Assembly (NCBI RefSeq): GCF_001812805.1
Contig: NZ_KV810490.1
Span: 1 to 64,000, forward strand
Direction of reading: 5' to 3'
Origin: Corynebacterium sp. HMSC078H07
Lineage (GTDB): Bacteria; Actinomycetota; Actinomycetes; Mycobacteriales; Mycobacteriaceae
Length of the DNA stretch: 64,000 bases
Positions within the stretch are counted from its first letter, which is position 1. Each line of letters begins with the position of its first letter. Under the pieces are notes generated by a model that ran no database searches, was not told the DNA's origin, and saw only the letters and a program-made list of their open reading frames with translations. Shown here piece by piece: positions 17,790-27,546 of this stretch. A program made the position numbers and the translations under genes.

Positions 17790-18971
17790 TCAGCCCACCT
17801 CGCGACCACCCACGAAGGTCTTCCAGGTCATCGGCATGCCCGGGCGGTAGGCCAGGTGGATAGCGCTCGGAGCATCGAGCACGTGCAGGTCCGCGGCAGC
17901 ACCAACCACCAGCGACCCCTTGGCCGGGCGGCCTTGCGCGTCCTTGCCCTCGCCAACATTCTGGCGGCGCAGCGCGGTGGCACCGCCCACGGTGCCGGCG
18001 GCAATAGCCTCATCGAGGGTGAGGTGCTGTTGGAGCACGGCCGTGGTCACGCAGAAGTTCATTGAGGACGTGTAGGACGTGCCGGGGTTGAGGTTGGAGG
18101 CGATGGCGACGGTGGCGCCGGCGTCGAGAAGCTTGCGGCCCGGGGCCAGCGGCTCCCTCGTGGACAAGTCGCAGGCCGGCAACAGCGTGGCCACGGTGTC
18201 AGAGGAAGCCAGCGCCTCCACGTCGGCGTCACTGAGGTAATTGACGTGGTCCACGGAGGCCGCGCCCAACTCCACCGCGAGTGCTACGCCCGGGCCCTCA
18301 CCAAGCTGGTTGCCGTGCACGCGCACACCAAGTCCGCGGGCCTTGCCTGCCTCCAGTACGCGGCGCGACTGCTCCTCGTTGAAGGCGCCGCGCTCGCAGA
18401 AGACGTCGATCCATTGCACGTGCTCGGCCACGCCGTCGAGCATGGGACCGACCACCTCGTCGAGATAGGTTTCGGCCTCTGCTCCTGGCGGCACGAGGTG
18501 TGCGCCGAGGAAGGTGACGTCATCAACGTGGCGGGCGGCCACGCGAGCAGCCTCGACCTCAGATTCGGTATTGAGACCGTATCCGGTCTTCGTCTCCAGG
18601 GTCGTCGTACCGCCGCGATGGGCAGCGGCAATGCGCTCAACCAGAAGCTTTTCCAGGCGCTCCTCCCCCGCCGAACGGGTCGCATCCATGGTCACGGCGA
18701 TGCCGCCAGCCTGGTAGGACTCGCCCGCCATGCGGGCCTCGAACTCGGCGGAGCGGTCGCCGTCGAAGATCATGTGGGTATGGGAATCCACCCAGCCCGG
18801 CAGAACTGCGCGCCCGCCAAGGTCAACCTTCTCGTCCGCGGCCGGCGCCTCGGACGCCGATCCGATCCAGGCGATGGTGCCGTCGGTGTTGGCGATGAGG
18901 GCGGCGTCGGCAAGCGTGCCTGCCTCCGACACCGTGCGCAGCTCTGAGATTCCAGTAAACAGGGTGGACAT
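17790..18971 (-). CDS. hutI: Imidazolonepropionase HutI
   Basis: 393 residues of the metal-dependent amidohydrolase superfamily. The N-terminal metal motif is DSHTHMIFDGDR, with further conserved blocks TLETKTGYGLNTE and HGNQLGEGPG, and SVDHVNYLSDADV near the active site. It hydrolyses imidazolonepropionate to N-formimino-L-glutamate, the third step of histidine degradation. It lies 21 bases downstream of hutU and is the last gene of the minus-strand hut unit. Length is normal for the family. Cytosolic. Confidence 0.93.
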   Translation of the reverse strand: MSTLFTGISELRTVSEAGTLADAALIANTDGTIAWIGSASEAPAADEKVDLGGRAVLPGWVDSHTHMIFDGDRSAEFEARMAGESYQAGGIAVTMDATRSAGEERLEKLLVERIAAAHRGGTTTLETKTGYGLNTESEVEAARVAARHVDDVTFLGAHLVPPGAEAETYLDEVVGPMLDGVAEHVQWIDVFCERGAFNEEQSRRVLEAGKARGLGVRVHGNQLGEGPGVALAVELGAASVDHVNYLSDADVEALASSDTVATLLPACDLSTREPLAPGRKLLDAGATVAIASNLNPGTSYTSSMNFCVTTAVLQQHLTLDEAIAAGTVGGATALRRQNVGEGKDAQGRPAKGSLVVGAAADLHVLDAPSAIHLAYRPGMPMTWKTFVGGREVG

Positions 18972-18992
18972 GATCTTCTTTTCCTCTCGTGT

Positions 18993-20669
18993 CTAGTCGC
19001 GGGCCTTGAATTCCATCGGGATACGCACGCCGCGCTCGTCGGCAACTTCCTTGGCGCGAGTGTAACCGGAATCCACGTGGCGGATAACGCCCATGCCCGG
19101 GTCGTTGGTGAGCACCGCGCGCAGCTTGGCGGCGGCCAGCTCGGTGCCATCGGCGACGGTGACCTGACCAGCGTGGATGGAGCGTCCCATGCCCACACCG
19201 CCGCCGTGGTGGATGGAGACCCAGGTGGCACCGGAAGAGACAGCGGTCATGGCGTTGAGCAGCGGCCAGTCGGCCACGGCATCGGTACCGTCGAGCATGG
19301 CCTCGGTCTCGCGGTATGGAGAGGCCACGGAGCCGGAGTCCAGGTGGTCGCGGCCGATGACAATCGGGGCCTTGATCTTGCCTTCCTTGACCAAGTCGTT
19401 AAAGAGCAGACCAGCCTTGTGACGCTCGTTGTAGCCCAGCCAGCAAATACGTGCCGGCAGGCCCTCGAACTCCACGTACTCTTCCGCGGCATCGAGCCAG
19501 TTGTGCAGGTGCTCGTTGTCTGGGAAGAGCTCCTTGAGCGCTTGGTCGGTGACCTTGATGTCCTCCGGGTCGCCGGACAGCGCTGCCCAGCGGAACGGGC
19601 CCAAGCCCTCGCAGAAGAGCGGGCGGATGTAGGCCGGAACGAAGCCCGGGAACTCGAAGGCGCGCTGGTAGCCGGCCTTGCGGGCTTCATCGCGGATGGA
19701 GTTGCCGTAGTCGAAGACCTCCGCACCTTCGTCCTGGAATTCCACCATGGCCTGAACCTGAGCAGCCATGGACTCGCGAGCCTTCTTGGTGAAGGTCGTC
19801 GGATCTGCCTTGGCCTCGTTGTGCCAATCTTCCACAGTGATTTCGGTGGGCAGGTAGCTCAACGGGTCGTGTGCGGAGGTCTGGTCGGTAACGATATCCA
19901 CGGTGAAATCGCCTGCGCGCTGGCGGCGCAGCACCTCCGGGAAGACCTCAGCAGCGTTGCCTACGAGGCCAACAGACAGCGGCTTCTTGTTCTCCTTGGC
20001 GTCGAGCACCAGCTTGAGGGCCTCATCCAGGTCGGTAACGACCTCATCGAGGTAGCGCTTGGACTGGCGGCGCTTCAGGCGGGTCTCATCCACATCGACG
20101 ATGAGGCAGGCGCCGCCATTGAGGGTGACGGACAGCGGCTGTGCGCCACCCATACCGCCACAGCCACCAGTGAGGGTGAACGTGCCGGCAAGCGTTCCGT
20201 TGAAGCGCTTCTTGGCCACGGCCGCGAAGGTCTCAAAAGTGCCTTGCAGGATGCCCTGGGTAGCGATGTAAATCCAGGAACCGGCCGTCATCTGGCCGTA
20301 CATCATGAGGCCCTCATCCTCGAGCTTGCGGAAGTGCTCCCAATTGGCCCAGTCACCGACTAGGTTGGAATTGGCAATGAGCACGCGCGGTGCCCACTCG
20401 TTGGTCTTCCAGATACCCACCGGCTTGCCGGACTGCACCAGCAGGGTCTCATCAGACTCAAGGTCCTTGAGCGACTCCACGATGGCATCGAAGGCTTCCC
20501 AGCTGCGGGCAGCTCGGCCGGTGCCACCGTAGACCACGAGGTCCTCGGGGCGCTCAGCAACCTCGGGGTCGAGGTTATTCATGAGCATGCGCAGCGGGGC
20601 TTCGGTCTGCCAAGACTTGGCGGTGAGTTCGGTTCCGCGCGGGGCGCGTACTTCGCGGGGTTCAGACAT
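18993..20669 (-). CDS. hutU: Urocanate hydratase HutU
   Basis: 558 residues, near the usual 550-560. The NAD+-binding glycine motif [12 protein letters not shown], the loop [13 protein letters not shown] and the C-terminal [15 protein letters not shown] are all intact. It converts urocanate to imidazolonepropionate with tightly bound NAD+. I chose ATG 20669, which has AAAGGA 6 bases upstream, over an ORF start at 20780 that would add 37 unlikely residues. A 246-base gap with its own terminator separates it from hutH, so hutU-hutI probably has a separate promoter. Confidence 0.93.
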   Translation of the reverse strand: MSEPREVRAPRGTELTAKSWQTEAPLRMLMNNLDPEVAERPEDLVVYGGTGRAARSWEAFDAIVESLKDLESDETLLVQSGKPVGIWKTNEWAPRVLIANSNLVGDWANWEHFRKLEDEGLMMYGQMTAGSWIYIATQGILQGTFETFAAVAKKRFNGTLAGTFTLTGGCGGMGGAQPLSVTLNGGACLIVDVDETRLKRRQSKRYLDEVVTDLDEALKLVLDAKENKKPLSVGLVGNAAEVFPEVLRRQRAGDFTVDIVTDQTSAHDPLSYLPTEITVEDWHNEAKADPTTFTKKARESMAAQVQAMVEFQDEGAEVFDYGNSIRDEARKAGYQRAFEFPGFVPAYIRPLFCEGLGPFRWAALSGDPEDIKVTDQALKELFPDNEHLHNWLDAAEEYVEFEGLPARICWLGYNERHKAGLLFNDLVKEGKIKAPIVIGRDHLDSGSVASPYRETEAMLDGTDAVADWPLLNAMTAVSSGATWVSIHHGGGVGMGRSIHAGQVTVADGTELAAAKLRAVLTNDPGMGVIRHVDSGYTRAKEVADERGVRIPMEFKARD

Positions 20670-20751
20670 GACTTCCTTTCGCTCGTGCTTCTCGACGCCC
20701 TCCCAAGCCCCAGGCCGGTATCCCGGGGCTGTCCCTAGAGGCTTGGTCGGC

Positions 20752-20776
20752 GTCACACAGGACAAGTTACTGTGAC
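20752..20776. promoter_or_regulatory. Inverted repeat upstream of hutU
   Basis: GTCACA (20752-20757) and TGTGAC (20771-20776) are perfect 6-base arms separated by 13 bases, 83-107 bases before the hutU start. It may bind a regulator. It does not fit the TGTGA-N6-TCACA spacing of GlxR. Confidence 0.3.
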
Positions 20777-20812
20777 CCACAACCTTGATCTAGGGCACTT
20801 TTCAGCTACCTG

Positions 20813-20826
20813 TCTCAGATACCAAA
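20813..20826. promoter_or_regulatory. Possible HutR-like binding site upstream of hutU
   Basis: TCTCAGATACCAAA matches 11 of 14 positions of the motif TCTGwwATwCCAGA that I recall for HutR of Corynebacterium resistens. It lies about 145 bases upstream of hutU, between the hutH terminator and the hutU start. I found no better match in front of hutH or the permease. Confidence 0.3.
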
Positions 20827-20866
20827 CTGTCGCGCGACCGGTGCCTGGGCGGTGCGCACAGAAAAA

Positions 20867-20904
20867 GCCCCATGGAACGTGCGGGACAGCACGACCATGG
20901 GGGC
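20867..20904 (-). terminator. Rho-independent terminator of hutH
   Basis: On the minus strand GCCCCCATGG (complement of 20895-20904) pairs with CCATGGGGC (complement of 20867-20875), followed by TTTTTC. It starts 12 bases after the hutH stop. Confidence 0.8.
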
Positions 20905-20915
20905 CGGGGTGGCGC

Positions 20916-22469
20916 TTAGCGCAGCGTGCCGACGGCCTCCTCTACCGCAGCCACCAGCGCGCCTTCCTTGACTAGGCGCACGGTCTCCTCGATTTCCGGG
21001 GAGAGGTAGCGGTCCGTTCCCGGGCCCTGGACGGTCTGACGCAGAGCATCAATGACCGCGCCGGTGCCTTTGGCCGGCTTACCTTCACGCATATCAATGG
21101 CGCGGGCGGCGGTAAGGATTTCAATAGCGAGCACGCGCTGCAGGCCGTCGACGGCCTTGCGCAGCTTGCGCGCACCAGACCAGCCCATGGAAACGTGGTC
21201 CTCCTGCATGGCCGAGGACGGAATGGAATCCGCCGAGGATGGGGTGGCCAAGCGCTTGAGCTCAGAAACAATGCCCGCCTGCGCATACTGCGCAATCATG
21301 TGGCCGGAGTCCACGCCTGGATCATCGGCCAAGAAAGCGTTAAGGCCTCGGTTGCGGGCAGTGTCGAGGAAGCGGTCGGTGCGGCGCTCAGAAATGGAGG
21401 CTAGGTCAGCCACCACAATCGCCAGGAAGTCCAGCGCATAGGCCACCGGCGCGCCATGGAAGTTGCCGTTGGAGACGACGCGCCCGTCCTTGGCTACGAC
21501 AGGATTATCAACGGCGGCAGCCAGTTCACGTTCGGCCACCAGCGCGGTGTGCGCCAAGGTATCGCGGAAGCCACCGGCCACCTGCGGCGCACAACGCACC
21601 GAGTAGGCATCCTGCACCTGGTTCTTCTTGAATTCCTCAAGGGCGGCCTCCAGAATCGCAGAACCTTCTGCCACGGTGAGGATATTGGCAGCAGCATCAG
21701 CCTGGCCCGGGTGCGGGCGCAGCTGCTGCAGGTCGTCGGCGAAGACCACCAAGGTTCCCAGCAGGCCTTCCACGGTCATCGCAGTGGCGATATCAGCCAT
21801 CTTGGCCAATTCACGCAGGTCAGTAATGGCCAGGCAGAGCTGACCCAGCATGCCATCGGTGCCGTTGATAAGGGCAAGGCCTTCTTTCTCACGCAGCTGC
21901 AGCGGCTCAATGCCCGCAGCCGCAAGGGCTTCGGCGGCCGGGGTAACCTCACCGCCGTTAACGCGCACCTCACCTTCACCAAGCAAGGCCAGCGCACAGT
22001 GCGCAAGTGGAGCCAAGTCACCGGAACAGCCCAGGGAACCGTATTCGCGAACCACCGGGTGAATGTTGGCATTAAGCACTGCCGCATAGGTCTCAGCCAC
22101 GACCGGACGCACGCCGGTACGGCCGGTGCACAAGGTAGACAGGCGCAGAAGCATAAGAGCGCGAATCACTTCGGTCTCTACCTCCGGGCCGGTACCCGCG
22201 GCATGGGAGCGCACCAAGGACAGCTGCAGCTGGGCGCGCATCTCTTCCGGAATGTGGCGGCGCGCAAGCGCACCGAAACCAGTGGAGATTCCATACACCG
22301 GAGTCGGGTCCTGGGCCAGCTCTTCCACGCGGTCACGCGTGGTGGCGATTTCATTTAGCGCTTCATTGGAGATTTCTACCTTCGCGCCACAGCGCGCAAC
22401 GGCCACGACCTCCTCGATGCTTAAGGCACCGATTCCCACAGTCACGGTGGAAGGATAAGTATGAGACAT
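20916..22469 (-). CDS. hutH: Histidine ammonia-lyase HutH
   Basis: 517 residues from ATG 22469, preceded by AAGGAG. It deaminates L-histidine to urocanate. The prosthetic MIO group normally forms from Ala-Ser-Gly. Here the motif is GSLGCSGDLAPLAH, Cys148-Ser149-Gly150, a variant allowed in the family signature and, to my knowledge, common in actinobacteria. Other conserved blocks include LINGTDGMLGQL and the C-terminal region QEDHVSMGW. It lies 189 bases downstream of hutR. A strong terminator follows. Confidence 0.94.
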   Translation of the reverse strand: MSHTYPSTVTVGIGALSIEEVVAVARCGAKVEISNEALNEIATTRDRVEELAQDPTPVYGISTGFGALARRHIPEEMRAQLQLSLVRSHAAGTGPEVETEVIRALMLLRLSTLCTGRTGVRPVVAETYAAVLNANIHPVVREYGSLGCSGDLAPLAHCALALLGEGEVRVNGGEVTPAAEALAAAGIEPLQLREKEGLALINGTDGMLGQLCLAITDLRELAKMADIATAMTVEGLLGTLVVFADDLQQLRPHPGQADAAANILTVAEGSAILEAALEEFKKNQVQDAYSVRCAPQVAGGFRDTLAHTALVAERELAAAVDNPVVAKDGRVVSNGNFHGAPVAYALDFLAIVVADLASISERRTDRFLDTARNRGLNAFLADDPGVDSGHMIAQYAQAGIVSELKRLATPSSADSIPSSAMQEDHVSMGWSGARKLRKAVDGLQRVLAIEILTAARAIDMREGKPAKGTGAVIDALRQTVQGPGTDRYLSPEIEETVRLVKEGALVAAVEEAVGTLR

Positions 22470-22658
22470 GTAAGGCTCCTTCAACGTCGCCGCGTTGCCC
22501 GCACCTCACCCACCGGTGGGGAGAAAGGCACGCGAAAATACGTACTTGCTTTCACAAGTTTAGAAAAATAGTGATACGCGCGACAGCCTTACGCGCTGCG
22601 CTCATAGTACAACAGGCTCCCCGGCGCGCCAAGACTTTCTGCGTACACTCTGCCCTCG

Positions 22659-23387
22659 CTAGCCGCGTCCATACATCCTCCCCGCCACCTGCTGCGCGGC
22701 TTCGTGCAGTTGCTGCGCCACGCTGGCAGCATCGGCAGTGCCCACCGGAAAGGTTACCGCCAGCGCCGCCGCGGGTCTGCCAACGTGATCCACCACCGCC
22801 ACGCCTACCGACGCCTGACCGCGCGCCACCACCTCAATCTCTTCGGCCCACCCGCGCTTACGCACTTGGCGCAGGATGTCCTTGTATTCACCAAACCCCA
22901 AGGGACCGGGGAAGTATGCCGCCCGCCATTCTGCTTCCGGAAGCAGCGCCAGCATGGCTCGCCCGGAGGCCGTCCGTTGCGCTTGCAGCCGCACTCCCCT
23001 TTCCGTCACCAAGGACAACGCCCCTGGCGCGCGCACCTCGTTGAGGTAGAGGATTTCCGATCCCGCCAGGCGCGACAGGTGCCCCGAGCCGCCCACACGG
23101 CTGGCTATGCGTTCGAGGTGCCCCTGCGTTGCTCGCACGAGGGGCTGTTGCGTGGCATACGCCGCGGCCATGGAGTAGGCAGCAAGGCCCAAGCCATAGG
23201 TCTGATTCTCCGGAACGTGCACCACGAATCCCGCGTCCACCATTTCCTTGAGTAGGTGGTAAGTGGAGGAACGCGGCAAATTCAGCTCGCTGCGAATGCG
23301 TGCGGCGGAAATCGGCACGTCGATGGTAGACAACAGCCGGAGGATTTCCAGCGCATTGCGCGCCGCCGGGACTCGGGAGGTACTCAT
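22659..23387 (-). CDS. hutR: IclR-family regulator of histidine utilisation (HutR)
   Basis: 242 residues: an N-terminal winged helix (ALEILRLLSTIDVPISAARI, then LNLPRSSTYHLLKEMVDAG) and a C-terminal IclR effector domain with LYLNEVRAPGALSLVTERG and SVGVAVVDHVGRPAAALAVTF. IclR dimers bind palindromes and respond to a pathway metabolite, here probably histidine or urocanate. Position between yjiH and hutH supports the hut assignment. It starts 37 bases after the yjiH stop. Confidence 0.85.
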   Translation of the reverse strand: MSTSRVPAARNALEILRLLSTIDVPISAARIRSELNLPRSSTYHLLKEMVDAGFVVHVPENQTYGLGLAAYSMAAAYATQQPLVRATQGHLERIASRVGGSGHLSRLAGSEILYLNEVRAPGALSLVTERGVRLQAQRTASGRAMLALLPEAEWRAAYFPGPLGFGEYKDILRQVRKRGWAEEIEVVARGQASVGVAVVDHVGRPAAALAVTFPVGTADAASVAQQLHEAAQQVAGRMYGRG

Positions 23388-23424
23388 GAGCCCACAGTCT
23401 AATGAGCCCTCGTGTGAGCCCTAG

Positions 23425-24771
23425 TTAGGTCACCAAAAACGCAATCGGCGTCGTAATGATGATGGTGAGCACCACACGCTCGAACCAAATGACGACCAAG
23501 TGCCATAGCTTGATCGGAATCTTGGTGGCCATGATGCAGGGCACCAGCGCGGAGAAGAAGATGATGGCGGAAATGGCGACCACACCGATGACGAACTTCA
23601 GCACCATGCTTGAGGAGCCAGCCGCCACGGTTGCGGGAAGGAACATTTCCGCGATTCCCATGGCCGCCGCCTTGCCCGCCAGTGCTGGCTCCGGCAGCTG
23701 GACAATCCACGCGAACGGGTAGAACAGGTAGCCCAGCCAATCGAAGAGCGGAGTGAAGTTTGCCAGCAAAAGGCCAATCAAGCCCACGGACATGATGGAG
23801 GGCACAATCGCTGCCGCCATGCGCACACCATCGCGCAGGTTCTCCCAGATGGCAGCACCCAAGGAGGGCGCACGGTCCAGAGCTAGCAGCGCCTCGCGCC
23901 AGGCGGCCTTGATGAAGTTGCCCTTGACCGGCTTTTCCGGATCTGGCTCCACGCCACCCACATACTCATTCGGAATCCTGCTCAACGGCGGAATCCACAC
24001 GGTGATCGCCGTGACCAGGAAGGTCACCACGAGGGAAACCGCAAAGTAGATGCCCCACATGTCCATTAGGTCGAGCTGCTTGGCCACGATAACCATGAAC
24101 GCCGCTGACACCGTCGAGAAGCCCGTCGCAATAATGGACGCCTCACGCGCGGTATAACCGCCACGCTGATACACGCGGTCAGTAATGAGGATTCCCAACG
24201 AGTAAGAACCCACGAAGGAGGCCACCGCGTCAATGGCGGAGCGCCCCGGCGTGCGCCACAGCGGGCGCATGATGGGCTGCATGAACACGCCCACGAATTC
24301 CAGCAGGCCATAGCCAATGAGCAGGCCCAAGAAGGCACCACCAATAGGAACAATGAGTCCCACTGGCGTGGCGATGGAGTTCCACAGGAAAGGCACGATG
24401 TCGTCGTTGCCCAGCACTCCCGGCAGAGTTCCAATGACCATGAGAAAGGAGACCACCAGGCCCACCACATTGAGAACAGTAAAGACCGCCTGCAGCGGCC
24501 CCTCCTGCCAATTCTTGTTCACGATGCTGCGCACCGTGCCGTAAAGCGCTAGCGCCAGGATGAACCAGGGCACGAACGCCTCGGCATAGGTGCGGATGAT
24601 GGTGACCATGTGGTCAAGCGGGATGGATTTCTTCCCGTCGTAGCTGATGGGAAAGAAGAATACGAAAGCGCCGGTGGCACTGTAGACAAAAAGGCGCCAG
24701 ATGCCCTTCTTGGAGGGGACATCGTCTTCGCTCTCGTAGAAGGCGTCAACGATTGCGTCTTCAGATTTCAT
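23425..24771 (-). CDS. YjiH-family membrane protein (nucleoside-recognition/Gate domain)
   Basis: 448 residues with about ten membrane segments, including GAFVFFFPISYDGKKSIPLD near the N-terminus and two Gate-like repeats around IGYGLLEFVGVFMQPIMRPL and EMFLPATVAAGSSSMVLKFV. YjiH proteins have an unestablished transport role and are often next to amino-acid catabolic genes. Its place at the head of the minus-strand hut unit suggests histidine or urocanate transport, but this is inference. It diverges from the permease gene across 375 bases. Confidence 0.8.
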   Translation of the reverse strand: MKSEDAIVDAFYESEDDVPSKKGIWRLFVYSATGAFVFFFPISYDGKKSIPLDHMVTIIRTYAEAFVPWFILALALYGTVRSIVNKNWQEGPLQAVFTVLNVVGLVVSFLMVIGTLPGVLGNDDIVPFLWNSIATPVGLIVPIGGAFLGLLIGYGLLEFVGVFMQPIMRPLWRTPGRSAIDAVASFVGSYSLGILITDRVYQRGGYTAREASIIATGFSTVSAAFMVIVAKQLDLMDMWGIYFAVSLVVTFLVTAITVWIPPLSRIPNEYVGGVEPDPEKPVKGNFIKAAWREALLALDRAPSLGAAIWENLRDGVRMAAAIVPSIMSVGLIGLLLANFTPLFDWLGYLFYPFAWIVQLPEPALAGKAAAMGIAEMFLPATVAAGSSSMVLKFVIGVVAISAIIFFSALVPCIMATKIPIKLWHLVVIWFERVVLTIIITTPIAFLVT

Positions 24772-25146
24772 GTTCTACCTCACGGTGGTGGGAAACGACA
24801 CGTCATTAGCACAGCCAAGAGCACGTTCTTGTCCCGAACGCACCAAGCAAGCGCACGTCAACGACAAACGTACGACGCGGCTTTGGCCATGCCCACGCGA
24901 CAGCCACACGCAGGTCTTCCACATACTAGCGGCGCCACACACAAATGTCATGCAAGTCACCCCCGCACCCCCAGTGAGTCAGTTGTCATAGGCCCAGTCA
25001 GGCATCCTCCACGGCAAAATTGACCACACGTCTGAACTAGAGGAAAGTAGCTCCCAGAATCACTCGCACCAACCACTCCCCCTCATCCGCGGCGCTAGAT
25101 CCCCAAGCGCTACGAAAGGGGGGGGTACAGAGGAGGACGCATTCCC
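24772..25146. other. Divergent hut control region
   Basis: 375 bases with no credible gene, between yjiH (-) and the permease (+). It must hold promoters for both arms of the hut cluster. TTGACC at 25020-25025 could be a -35 box for the plus strand, without a good -10 partner. A run of eight G (25118-25125) lies 22 bases upstream of the permease start. I saw no convincing HutR motif. Confidence 0.5.
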
Positions 25147-26532
25147 GTGGCAGAAACCACCAAGCGCCCAGGCTTGAAACACCGCCACCTGCACTTCATC
25201 GCACTCGGCTCCGCCATCGGCACCGGCTTGTTCTACGGCTCCGCCAGCGCCATCCAAGCTGCCGGCCCCTCCGTGCTGCTGGTTTACCTTCTCGGCGGCG
25301 CCGTCGTGTACTTCCTCTTGCGCGCGCTCGGAGAGATGTCGGTCCACCACCCCGTTACCGGCTCCTTCGCCGAATACGCCCGCGCCTTCCTCGGCCCCTG
25401 GGCAGGCTACATCACCGGCTGGATGTTCGCCTTTGAGATGGTCATCGTGGCGCTCGCAGACCTCACCGCCATCGGCGTCTATATGCAATTCTGGTTCCCC
25501 GGCTCACCGCAATGGGTCTGGGTGGCAGCCACCCTCTTACTCGTCGGCGGCGCGAACCTCGCCACGGTCAAAGCCTTCGGCGAGCTAGAGTTCGCCTTCA
25601 CCATCGTCAAGGTCGGCGCAGTCGTCGCAATGATTCTTGGCGGCGTTGCTGTCCTTGTCTTTGGCCTCTCCACCGCAGAGACCACCGGCCCTGCCAACCT
25701 GGTCAATGACGGCGGCTTCTTCCCCAACGGCCCTACCGGCATGGTGGCCTCCTTCATCCTCGTTCTCTTCGCCTTCGGCGGCACCGAAATCGTGGGCGTG
25801 GCCAGTGCTGAGGCCGAAGAACCGGAGAAATCCGTCCCCAAAGCCGTCAACACCATCCCTGTGCGCATCCTGCTGTTCTACGTGCTGGCCATCCTGGTCA
25901 TCCTCATGATCAACCCCTGGCGCACCATCACTGGTGAGGAAAGCCCCTTCGTCCAAATCTTCTCCACCCTGGGCGTCACGTGGGCAGCAGCCGCTCTCAA
26001 CGTCGTGGTCATCACCGCGGCAGTCTCCGCCATCAATGCCGATCTCTTCGGCGCCGGCAACGTACTCACCGGCCTTGCACGCCAGAATCTCGCACCTAAG
26101 GTCATGGCCAAGAAAGCACGCGGCGTACCGGTGATGACCATGGTCATTTTGCTCATCGTCTTGGTCATCGGCACTGCCCTCAACGCTTTCATCCCTGACA
26201 ATGTCTTCGAGGTCATCGCCTCCCTCGCCACGTTCGCCACCATCTACGTCTGGCTCATGATTCTGCTGGCCCACGTGGCTTCCCGTAGGAAAATGTCGCC
26301 ACAGGAACGCGCCAGCCTGACCTACACGGTTCCCTTCTGGCCGTGGGGGCAATACTTCGCCATCGCCTTCATCACGTTTACTTTTGGCATCATGGCATGG
26401 CAGCCGCAGTATCGTCCGGCCCTAGCGGTAGGCGTTGGCTTTATCATCCTCATGACAGCCATTTTCTACCTCACCGGCCGGCACAACCACGCCACTGCAC
26501 ACACTGACCCCAGCCCCGTTTCGAGAGGATAG
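25147..26532 (+). CDS. Amino-acid permease of the APC family, probable histidine permease
   Basis: 461 residues, about 12 membrane segments. The N-terminus HFIALGSAIGTGLFYGSASA is the substrate-binding GSAIGTGLF signature of AAT-type permeases, followed by RALGEMSVHHPVTGSFAEYA. GTG start with GAGGAGG 11 bases upstream. hutG begins 2 bases after its stop, so the two are co-expressed and histidine is the likely substrate. The G8 tract upstream could alter expression by slippage. A broader amino-acid range cannot be excluded. Confidence 0.88.
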   Translation: MAETTKRPGLKHRHLHFIALGSAIGTGLFYGSASAIQAAGPSVLLVYLLGGAVVYFLLRALGEMSVHHPVTGSFAEYARAFLGPWAGYITGWMFAFEMVIVALADLTAIGVYMQFWFPGSPQWVWVAATLLLVGGANLATVKAFGELEFAFTIVKVGAVVAMILGGVAVLVFGLSTAETTGPANLVNDGGFFPNGPTGMVASFILVLFAFGGTEIVGVASAEAEEPEKSVPKAVNTIPVRILLFYVLAILVILMINPWRTITGEESPFVQIFSTLGVTWAAAALNVVVITAAVSAINADLFGAGNVLTGLARQNLAPKVMAKKARGVPVMTMVILLIVLVIGTALNAFIPDNVFEVIASLATFATIYVWLMILLAHVASRRKMSPQERASLTYTVPFWPWGQYFAIAFITFTFGIMAWQPQYRPALAVGVGFIILMTAIFYLTGRHNHATAHTDPSPVSRG

Positions 26533-26534
26533 CT

Positions 26535-27494
26535 ATGAACAGCGTTGATGCCCCCGCTTACTCCCCTGCCCCCGAGTGGTCCGGCCGCTCCGATGGCCCC
26601 GGCCCAGAGCACGCGCGGTGGCACAGCGTGGTTCGTCCCCTCGACGTGGACAACCCCCAGGGGCAGCCCGGCGTAGCACTACTGGGCTTCGCCTCTGACG
26701 AGGGAGTGGCGCGCAACCATGGCCGCCCCGGCGCGGCTGCGGGCCCGGAAGCACTGCGCAGTGCCCTCGGTTCCCTCGCGGTGCACCATGCGCATGTGCT
26801 TTACGACGCCGGCACGATCACCACCCAAGGCACCGACCTGGAGTCCGCCCACGAACGCCTCTCCACCTCTGTGGAAGCCCTCTCCAATGCCGGCCACCTG
26901 CCCATCATCTTGGGCGGCGGCCATGAGACTGCCTTCGGTTCTCACCGCGGCGCTTTTCAGGCGAAGGGCCCGCTGAAGATCATCAACCTCGATGCCCACT
27001 TCGATCTGCGCACCGCGGACGTGCCGACCTCCGGCACGCCGTTTAAGCAGATTTCTGAACTCGTTGGCCGCGAGAAATTCGACTACACCGTGCTCGGCAT
27101 TTCCCGCCCCAACAACACCAAGGTCCTCTTCGACGAGGCCGCCGACCTCGGCGTCGCCATCACTCTTGACGAGGAACTGCTCGCCATGAACCTCCAGCAG
27201 GTCCGCGCCCACGCCGAGCACCTGTGCACCGATGACGCCCCCATCCATCTCTCCATTGACCTGGATGTCCTCCCCGCAGCACAAGCCCCGGGCGTTTCTG
27301 CCCCCGCAGGCCTCGGCGTTGACCTCCCCATCATCCGCGAACTCGCCGTCACCCTCGCCGCCACGGGACGCCTCGCGCTTGTCGACGTCGTCGAGCTCAA
27401 CCCCTCCTTCGACCTCGACTCCCGCACAGCCAAGCTCGCCGCCCGGCTTATCGACGACATCGTGACCGCACACTTTTCTGCGGTTTCGGCCTAA
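26535..27494 (+). CDS. hutG: Formimidoylglutamase HutG
   Basis: 319 residues of the ureohydrolase (arginase/agmatinase) family. The binuclear manganese site is visible in LGGGHETAFGSHRG, NLDAHFDLR and SIDLDVLPAAQAPGVSAPA. It hydrolyses N-formimino-L-glutamate to glutamate and formamide, the last step of this hut route. AGAGGAT upstream serves as Shine-Dalgarno. Tightly coupled to the permease. Agmatinase is the main alternative by fold, but hut context decides. Confidence 0.92.
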   Translation: MNSVDAPAYSPAPEWSGRSDGPGPEHARWHSVVRPLDVDNPQGQPGVALLGFASDEGVARNHGRPGAAAGPEALRSALGSLAVHHAHVLYDAGTITTQGTDLESAHERLSTSVEALSNAGHLPIILGGGHETAFGSHRGAFQAKGPLKIINLDAHFDLRTADVPTSGTPFKQISELVGREKFDYTVLGISRPNNTKVLFDEAADLGVAITLDEELLAMNLQQVRAHAEHLCTDDAPIHLSIDLDVLPAAQAPGVSAPAGLGVDLPIIRELAVTLAATGRLALVDVVELNPSFDLDSRTAKLAARLIDDIVTAHFSAVSA

Positions 27495-27546
27495 AACCAG
27501 GCCGTACCTTCTGGCTAAGAGCCGGCCCAGCCGGCATACTGGTCAC

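Noticed and set aside
19077..20363. 428-codon plus-strand frame opposite hutU
   Set aside because: hutU is complete and conserved on the other strand. The frame is a shadow.
24772..25146. HutR binding motif in the divergent hut region
   Set aside because: The closest string, TCTGAACTAGAGGA near 25031, agrees only in its first half, so I did not annotate it.
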